Source of the DNA: Haematobia irritans
Lineage: Eukaryota > Arthropoda > Insecta > Diptera > Muscidae
Direction: 5' to 3'
DNA: 64,000 bases
NCBI RefSeq assembly: GCF_050003625.1
Contig: NC_134400.1
Coordinates: 226,092,085-226,156,084, forward strand
This document shows, one piece after another, positions 57,086-64,000 of the stretch; within the stretch, counting starts at the first letter, position 1, and the number at the start of each line of letters is the position of its first letter. Position numbers and translations under genes: made by a program. Under the pieces are notes generated by a model that made no database searches, was not told where the DNA came from, and saw only the letters and a list, made by a program, of their open reading frames with translations.

Positions 57086-57931
57086 AACGTCTAACGATTA
57101 TTTTAAGACTTTTCATGGCCAAAGAAAAACGAATGCCGTTCATGAAATCGTGAACGCCAGTCGACGAAATCGTGAATATTCCGATTTGATTTTTTGGGAA
57201 CGTTTCCGTTTCATTTTGTCACTGTGTGGTTCACTGTGGAACGCAATTTTTTCTATATTTTTCAAGTGACCGTGTCTTTTCTACTACACTTTGAGCAGTC
57301 TGTGACATTCCTAAAGTTTTTGTTGATATATATAAATTTTATGATTTTTGAATAACTTGAATAATATCAAATCTTGTGTATTAGAATTGTCGTCTGGTGA
57401 TGCAAACAAAAAATTTTAGACAAACTAATATTGTTTCCCAAGTTTGTAGAATAAATTATTTGACTTTATAAAAAGTAACATTAAGTTAATTAAGACAATG
57501 ATTGAAAATGTTTAAATAAAAAAAGAATTGATACAGTTAACTTGTTAATCAAACTGAGAAGAATAAGTAAAAAAGTGATGGAAAACTTTTTAATTTTTAT
57601 TTTAAAATGTATTTCAAACAATAAAGGTTTTAATAAAACACTAAGTCAGTTAAGAAAGTCATTGAAAATAGTTACGTTTTTAATTATACCCTAAACAACA
57701 TAGGGGTCAGGGTATAATAACTTTGATCTGCCAAAACATGTGCCTACCAGAAATATTGAGTTTAGACCCCATAAAATATATACCGACCGACTCAGAATCA
57801 CCTCCTCAGTCGATCTAGCGCTTGGTATCCGTCCTTCCGTCTGTCCATGTATTTATTGTTCACAGGATTCCGGTCGCAATTATTAACCGATTTTGATTAA
57901 ATTTAGTACAGGGAGTTTCTTGGGCACAAGG

Positions 57932-58283
57932 TTAGGTTAGGTTATGTGTCAGCCCGATGTATCAGGCTCACTTAGACTATTCAGTCCATTGTGATGCCAC
58001 AGTGGTGAACTTCTCTCTTATCACTGAGTGCTGCCCGATTCCATGTTAAGCTCAATGACAAGGGACCGAGTCCGAACGGCGTTTTATAGCCGAGTCCGAA
58101 CGGCGTTCCACATTCCAGTGAAACCACTTAGAGAAGCTTTGAAACCCTCAGAAATGTCACCAGCATTACTGAGGTGGGATAATCCACCGCTGAAAAATTT
58201 TTTGGTGTTCGGTCGTAGCAATCGAACCCACGGCCTTGTGTATGTAAGGCGGGCATGCTAACCATTGCACCACGGTGGCGCCC
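57932..58283 (-). mobile_element. Full-length tRNA-derived SINE
   Basis: 352 bp with a perfect 15-bp target duplication TTCTTGGGCACAAGG (57917-57931; 58284-58298). On the minus strand: tRNA-like head with A box 'tggtgcaatggttagcatg' and B box 'gggttcgattgc', a body with 'ggtggattatcccacctcag' and 'gtccgaacggcg' (present twice), and the tail 'cataacctaacctaa'. The head would drive Pol III transcription; mobilisation needs a LINE (family knowledge). Confidence 0.95.
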
Positions 58284-59212
58284 TTCTTGGGCACAAGGAC
58301 GAACGCTATTGAATTTGGAAGAAATCGGATTAATTTAGATATAGCTCCCGATTTCGACAAATGGGGTCACGTTGCGGTTTTTAGCCAACGGATCGTCACC
58401 AAATTTGGCAAAAAAGTAATCTTCTTCATCAGCCTTCAAGTCTACAAAATTTCATCCAAATCGTTTCAGATTTAGATATAGCTCTCATATATATGTATCG
58501 CCCGATTTTCCCAAATTTGACCATAAAACACTTATTTATGAACCGATCTTACTCAAAGTTGGCTAAATTTAATCTTCTATAGCACTTACTATGTATGCAA
58601 AATTTCATCGAAATCGATTCAGATTTAGATATAGCTCCCATATATATGTATAGCCCGATTTTCCCAAACTTGGCCATAGAACCCTTATTTATTAACCTAT
58701 CTTACCCAAAATTTACTAGATCCAGTCCTCTATAGTACTAACGGTATGTGCCAAATTTCATCGAAATCGGTTCAGATGTAGATATAGCTACCACACATAT
58801 ATATCGCCCGATTTTGCAAAATTTGCCCCTAATAACCTTATTTTTGACCATAAAGGCCTCATTTCTTAACTGATCTTACTCAAATGTTGCACAAGGTAAC
58901 CTTCTGTGATATCAACGAAGTCTGCAAAATGTTATGCAAATTGGCTTAGATTTATATATAGCTCCCATATATATACATTGCTCGATTTTTGCCAAATTTG
59001 GCCATAATACTCTTATTTATTAACCAATTTTATTCATAACATATTTCATATTCAAATACTAGCCGATCGTATTTATACTTACTTGTAGATCTTACACAAT
59101 TATATTGCCCGATTTGTACAAATGTGGATTTATTACCCACACTAATTGAGCGATTTTCTCTTTTTTAATGTTGGCCTCAAACTCACTCTGTAGGTGCAAA
59201 ATCATCTATAGC

Positions 59213-60040
59213 CCGTGTTGCCAGAAGTAGGGAAAATTCCCTACATATCGATTTTTTTTCTAATATTTAGCGTCTTGCCGGGACAATGTAGGAACTTTTT
59301 AAATCACAACATGTTGAATAATTTTTACATTTTGGTGGCTCCAGAGGAGGGAATTAGAAGCCGGTAACAACGGTTACCACTCGTGCCAAAAAAATCTACA
59401 AAAATTTGAAGCAAATCTTACCACAAATCTACCAAACAATTATTTCTATAGAAAATTTTGTGAAATTTGATTTCTGTAAAAAATTTTGTCAAAATTTTAT
59501 ATCTTTAGAAAATTTTGTCAAAATTTTTGTTTTATAAAAAGGTCTGACAAAATTTTATATCTATAGAAATTTTTTTAAAAGTGTATTTCTATAGAACATT
59601 TTTTTCAAAATATGAGTTTTATAGAAAATTGTCCCAAAATTTTATTTATATGGATTTTTTTCTCAAAATTTGATTTCTGTAGAAAATTTGAAAAAAAAAT
59701 TATAGAAACTTTTTCAAAATTTTATTTTTATATAATTTTTTGGCTTTTTATTTCTATAGAGATTTAATCTATCAAAACATCAAGAATTCTACTAATCTAC
59801 AAAACAGAAAATAATGTACTATGTAAAAATGTACTATGTACTATATATTTTGGGTAGAATTGTACCAATTGTGGCAACCGTTTTTCATGTGTTTTAAGAT
59901 AGGAAAGTACATAGAACCATTTTTGTTTTGTAAATATTGTTTACATTTAACGAAAAACATTGTGAAGAACATTTTTTGGGAATGTAGGGGACTTGTTTTG
60001 TCCTTGTAGGGTAAAGCGAAAATTTTCCATGGCACCACTG
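59213..60040. mobile_element. hAT-like element with TGCCA ends
   Basis: Ends CCGTGTTGCCAG (left) and the complement of CAGTGGTGCCATGG (right), flanked by TCTATAGC and ACTATAGC (7 of 8 equal). 'agggaaaattccctac' near the left mirrors 'gggtaaagcgaaaatttt' near the right. It contains the third ~29-bp array. No transposase. Confidence 0.65.
59440..59770. repeat. ~29-bp AT-rich tandem repeat, locus 3
   Basis: Diverged units of the form TTTCTATAGAAAATTTTGTC then AAAATTTTAT. Same unit as at 22985 and 39345. Confidence 0.7.
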
Positions 60041-60329
60041 ACTATAGCTCCTAATATCAAACATTTCCGTTCAGATTGAGACAAAGCCCACATAAAAATG
60101 TACCCCTTAATTTTTCTTCCATATGGAACTGCGGTTTATCTCCCAAACCTATATCAAAGTTACCCCACAAATGCTTATGTTCAGTAGGGGTGGTTTAGGG
60201 TATGATATAGTCGGTCCCGCCCGACTTTCTACTTTACTCACTTGTTAAATGAATTGAGTTTGCAACCAAACGTTCACTTATCGTACACCAGAAGATTTAA
60301 TTTTCTAAGTTCTTCTTATTGTATAGACA

Positions 60330-60890
60330 ATCATCAGCTGTGTTTGATGCTAAATTTTCGTTTAAATTACATATTGATTATATGAAGCCTAAAGATTACT
60401 CAATGTTTGAATTTATACGCGGTATGACGTGTGTGAGATCTAGACTAGAGTATGCTGCTATTGTTTGGAATCCTATATACACTGTGCATTGTGATCGAAT
60501 TGAAGTGAAAATTCATAAAATTTGCTCTATCGTCTGTGCAAACTTTATGAATGCCGTAGAATAAAGTTTTCTATTTTGTTCGTTTATAAAGCAATTAATG
60601 GATTTATAGATTGTCCGTCTATTCTTGAGTTGATTGGTTTTAATGTACCAGTGCACTGTTTGCGAAACCATGATTATTTTGCTATTCCAGCTCATAGAAC
60701 TAATTATGCAGCTTTTGAGCCAATTTTGAAATCTCTTAAGGTATTTAATCACTTAAATAATAACTTTGAATTAGATTTTTCAATTTCCCTAAATAGATTT
60801 AATACTATCATAGACTTCATTTATTTTTAGAATTCAAGTCTGTAAGGAATGTATTCCATAGGCTGAATAGATAAAAATTGAATCAATAAA
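60330..60890 (+). pseudogene. 5'-truncated non-LTR retrotransposon (LINE) 3' end
   Basis: Remnant of a LINE ORF2. 60330-60562 encodes the RT C-terminal signature around RSRLEYAAIVWNPIYTVHCD. A different frame (about 60565-60828) encodes the typical tail: FVYKAINGFIDCP, LRNHDYFAIPAHRTNY and LKSLKVFNHL. A block before VRSRLEY is deleted, and a frameshift follows HKI. The 3' end has 'tctgtaaggaatgtattcc...gctgaatagataaa'. This is a Jockey-like arrangement by family knowledge; not functional. Confidence 0.8.
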
Positions 60891-60894
60891 AAAT

Positions 60895-61048
60895 TGTTTG
60901 AAATTTGCTAATGAAATCGATTCATTTTTTAATAAAGTATTTTTTATGCACAATTAAAACTGTGATTGATACTATCATTTTCGTGATTGAAAACATTTCA
61001 TTAAAAAAATTAATCGAATCAATTAATGAGAACAAAATTTGTTGTGTG
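60895..61048. mobile_element. AT-rich MITE-like fragment
   Basis: 'gatactatcattttcgtgattga...aatcgaatcaattaatgagaac' and end 'tttgttgtgtgta' resemble 8617-8860. Left border unclear. Confidence 0.35.
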
Positions 61049-61098
61049 TAGCCATCAACGCACAAGCAACGCATTTGTAGCTTATCTGCATTACAAAT

Positions 61099-61345
61099 GG
61101 CAGCTACCGTAGGGCATTGGTTAGCATGTCTGCTTCCATACAAAGGGTCATGGGTTCAACACCAGTTTGACCGAACACCAAAAAGTTTTTCAGTGGTGAA
61201 TTATCCCATCTCAGTTATGCTGGTGACATTTCGGAGTGCTTCAAAGCTTTTCTAAATGGTTTCGCCGCAATTTGTAAAAAGGAGGTTACTTGTCACTGAG
61301 CTGAACATAGAAGTGAGCCTAAAATAACGGACTGCCACTTCTTAC
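61099..61345 (+). mobile_element. SINE with tRNA head, diverged
   Basis: Head 'gggcattggttagcatgtct' and 'gggttcaacacc', then the SINE body ('ttcagtggtgaattatccca', 'tgctggtgacatttcggag') and a shortened 3' end ('gtgagcctaaaataacggac'). Older than 57932-58283. Confidence 0.75.
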
Positions 61346-62690
61346 GCTTCATTTGTGTATAACATCTTTCTCCTTTTTAGTTCATGTATATAAATGTATA
61401 CAATATTCCAAAACATTTTAGGCAATATATGGACTAACTCTCTAGAGGTAAAGGCCTTCGTAAACTCTTCTCGCTGTCATAATACCACAATAAATTGTGG
61501 TACAAATGTCTTTATCACTGGTATACCCTACGGATTAGCGTAATTCACAACCGCCTTTGGCCTCGAAAAATGGAAAAATAACGTTTTTGTGACTTACAAT
61601 GTTCAATGATTTTGTCTGCTTACCTACAGCTTTGAGCGTCTTATGATTGTCGTCAAGATGTCGCCTTTTTGTGTCCCCATACAAGCACAAATCACAAATA
61701 TCCAAATGAAAAATCATAAGACTGAAATCATGGAAAAAATCGACATCGCACTCCATAACTGTAGCTATTTAAAGTTCAACAATGGTTGTTGCTGCCGGTT
61801 TTTCTTTGTGAGGGCTCTTTATTCTTGTCCATCAACAGCCGACACTCAGTCCAGTTAGCATTAGAGTCACCAGCCAGAATCAGTTAAATTCGTCAACTAC
61901 CAACGATTCACACAAGACATCAGTAGCTCGTCCAGAGATGGAGGATATTAGCAAAGATTCAATGACTCCACAGTAGCCAGTCATAGACGTGGCCAACAGT
62001 TCTCCATCCATGGCAATCACGGCGTCTAGTCAACTCGGGGGCAAATGTCGGCGGTCCGCTGTAGTCTTCCAGACAGAAGGAGACAGAGAGATAACAAAAG
62101 TGGTTTTGTGCTTATTGCTGTGATCAATCACGAGCAACTCATCTGTCACTTACTTAATAGACTTCATTATTTATAATATTTATTTATTTAGTTGTGTGCC
62201 CCCCACCCCTTTGGCATCTTCCTTCACTTCACACTCACCATTAGCGATCTTGGATTCATCTAAGCCAAAGTTGAAATACTGGCCGCATTGGCTGGTGCAT
62301 TGATCATCTGAAAAATGCATTTTGTGAGATTCGGTGGTGTGTTTTTGGTGACAAATTAGTGAGAAAATGAACTCGACGATCATTAATCATCGAAACTCGA
62401 ATTCAATATTTGTGAAATATTTGAAAGAGATGCTGGAGATCAAATATTAATTGTCATGGCCAATGTTTATGAAGTCTGCCAGTCCTTGAGATAGCTGCAT
62501 TAAATATCAATAATTCATTTCATAGTGGGATAATTCGACAAAAAAAAAACAGAAAAAGAAATATCACAATGGCGGTGTGATTTGATTCTGATATTTGATG
62601 GTATTATGGACTATCTATCAAAACTCAAATGTTGGGTGGCTGACATTGTTTTGCCCCTTTATGCAAAAATATTCTACGAACTAGCAACTG
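61346..62690. other. Stretch without a recognisable gene
   Basis: 61830-62110 is balanced in composition and reads like UTR-type sequence ('actcagtccagttagcatt'), but only tiny frames exist. No gene is supported. Confidence 0.4.
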
Positions 62691-63665
62691 CACCCTCACA
62701 AAAAATCGCTTCTGTAACATATACTCCCAAACATATTTTGCTTCAAGCATATACATTTTTGGGTATTGCCCAAACATTTATATGTTTAATCTCTTCCAAT
62801 ATATAATATGTTTGAAAGCATATTGGTCTAAACAATACATGTTTTGTTAGTCTAAGTTCCAAACATTTTGTATTTTTGCATCCAAATTCAATAATGTTGT
62901 CTTCCAAAAAACAATATGTTATTATGTGAACATATAATATGTTTGGAAGCATTTTGCACCCAAAAATATTATATGCTTAAAAAAATTCTCCCAAACAATA
63001 TTGTGCTCAAAATTTTATTTATTTATTTATATATTTACAATCATAATGAATTATGAAAATAAACAGGTAATATAGGTGCTAACAACATAGGTTTTCGACC
63101 TGAATGCTCAAAATTTTGTTTCTGCCTAATTGTATATTCCCCCACATCTTTCTCACTTCCACGAGATTTTTTAGTTCTTAGCACCTTTTTCTGTAATACA
63201 AACATTGTAGAAGAAATTATTCAATTTTATGATTTTTTTATTTTAATTTTACCTTTTGCCAGACGGGGATTCGAACAGCGGACCACACAGTTTGTAAGGA
63301 TCAAAGAAGTAGCTGATCAATTGCCCAAGGAAAAATAAAATGTTAATTTTGTAATAACAAGCAACAACCACCAACTTAATTCAATATCGCACCCTGTTAA
63401 ATAGCGCTCCAAGCTACTAAACACATATATGTTTATAGGCTATTTCTAAATTAATATATGTTTGCATCCAAGCATATTATATTTACAAACATTTTATGTC
63501 CCAAACATAATATGTTCTAACATATTAACATATATGTCCCAAACATGTTATGCTAGTTTATGAACATTATATGCTTGCACTCAAAAATATTGTGTTTAAA
63601 AATTTGTGTTCCAAACATATAATGTTTATAGCCAAACATATGAAAAACAGTCTTTTTCATCCGTG
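62691..63665 (+). mobile_element. CACCCTC element, copy with half tRNA module
   Basis: Starts CACCCTCACAAAAAATCGC and ends TCTTTTTCATCCGTG. Contains 'ccaaacatatt' motifs, the twin-tRNA element flank and one partial tRNA-like B-box unit at 63255-63300 (minus), cut off by unrelated sequence 63301-63420. Flanks show no TA pair. A small LINE piece is inserted at 63017-63104. Confidence 0.7.
63017..63104 (-). mobile_element. Very short LINE 3' insertion with 13-bp target duplication
   Basis: An 88-bp insertion flanked by perfect TGCTCAAAATTTT copies (63004-63016; 63105-63117). It begins with an (ATTT)n run, the complement of a TAAA-type tail, so it is a severely 5'-truncated target-primed retrotransposition product on the minus strand. 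Confidence 0.8.
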
Positions 63666-63739
63666 CGTATATGTCCATATAGACTAACTCTGAATTTTAG
63701 TTTGGATGTCCCCAGAATGATCTAGAGGTAAGTCGATAA

Positions 63740-63932
63740 AAAATTTAAATTGTAATATTGATCTATCCGTTCCTTTAAAAGATTTTGATCAAATTCTGGA
63801 TGTATTTTATTTTAGAAATTAGTACATTTTTAAGTAGAACATTTTGGAAGTATATATACAAATTAGAAATAAGCGAGTCTGTAAGGATTATATTGTGAAT
63901 TATCCAAAGACTGAATAAATAAATAAATAAAT
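63740..63932 (+). mobile_element. LINE 3' UTR fragment
   Basis: 'gagtctgtaaggattatattgtgaattatccaaagactgaata' (seen in parts) followed by (AATA)n at about 63914-63931. It resembles the 3' end of the LINE at 60330-60890. Confidence 0.6.
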
Positions 63933-64000
63933 TTCGCAGAGCAGGCGAAAAGTATGAGCGGTGTTCCTTAGAAATACTAAAGAAATGCGCCCACATTAGA

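Larger units (their letters stand above)
54426..57681. other. Stretch without a recognisable gene
   Basis: Apart from two tRNA-like remnants (55150-55220, 57010-57085) nothing is supported. 56810-57290 around the second remnant has 'catgaacg / cgttcat' inverted text and may be a worn DNA element. Confidence 0.4.
57682..60244 (+). repeat. Second tandem-module element family, with SINE and hAT-like insertions
   Basis: Starts 'taattataccctaaacaac' with 'aggggtcagggtataataac' and ends 'ggtatgatatagtcggtccc', a hairpin GTCGG-TCCCGC-CCGAC and 'tttctactttactcacttg'. Several modules carry 'tatagctcccatatatat', 'cgcccgattttcccaaa' and 'caaaatttcatcgaaatcg'. It is organised like the first family but has its own end sequences. 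A SINE (57932-58283) and a hAT-like element (59213-60040) are inserted in it. Confidence 0.7.

Noticed and set aside
1..64000. CRISPR arrays, rRNA, bacterial operons
   Set aside because: No direct repeats with regular spacers and no rRNA-like conserved segments; the sequence is clearly eukaryotic repeat DNA.

Overview
The window reads as repeat-dense, visibly AT-rich DNA from a higher dipteran genome. A calyptrate (muscid- or blowfly-like) fly is my best guess, an inference from the style of the repeats (tRNA-headed SINEs ending in CCTAACC, 'tatgggggctatata' tandem modules, Ty3/Gypsy, hAT and TA-target MITE families), not from any host gene. I found no convincing host protein-coding gene, rRNA or functional tRNA. 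Two short open frames (30179-30445 minus, 33511-33672 plus) are listed only as weak candidates.

Layout. 1-9.1 kb: CCCAGC-type and TA-target MITEs, including the first copy of an element carrying two divergent tRNA-like sequences (2064-2978). 9.1-11.2 kb: two ~0.95 kb CCCAGC elements in opposite orientation, making a large inverted repeat. 13.7-15.0 kb: a tandem-module element ending in a GGCC-rich palindrome. 16.09-21.04 kb: a complete Ty3/Gypsy LTR retrotransposon with identical 166-bp LTRs, a CTAT target duplication and tRNA-Leu-like primer site. Its gag-pol is split by a frameshift, one TGA and an RNase H indel, and its 3' UTR holds a tandem hairpin array. 22.9-29.0 kb: two more tandem-module elements around a nested hAT-like element. 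29.5-41 kb: MITEs, SINE pieces and a third hAT-like element.

41.4-51.1 kb is the most informative part. A non-autonomous CCCAGC element rich in AAGGCCTT motifs lies just upstream of a large two-gene DNA transposon (42863-51143). Gene 1 is a degenerate tnp2/CACTA-like transposase. Gene 2, 45 bp downstream of the gene 1 stop, is a five-exon DUF4806-like accessory gene. Three other elements are nested in it: a twin-tRNA element and a CACCCTC element in gene 1, and a tandem-module element in an exon of gene 2. 51-64 kb: a GAGTCG-type hAT element, another tandem-module element containing a SINE with a perfect 15-bp target duplication and a fourth hAT-like element, LINE 3' fragments, and further copies of the earlier families.

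How the parts relate. The transposase gene, the CCCAGC short elements and the accessory gene plausibly form one mobilisation system (inference from shared terminal bases and 2-bp target duplications). The TA-target MITEs must depend on a Tc1/mariner-type transposase not present here, and the SINEs on a LINE. Nesting gives relative ages: the big transposon is old (several frame breaks and three insertions), while the Gypsy element is young (identical LTRs).
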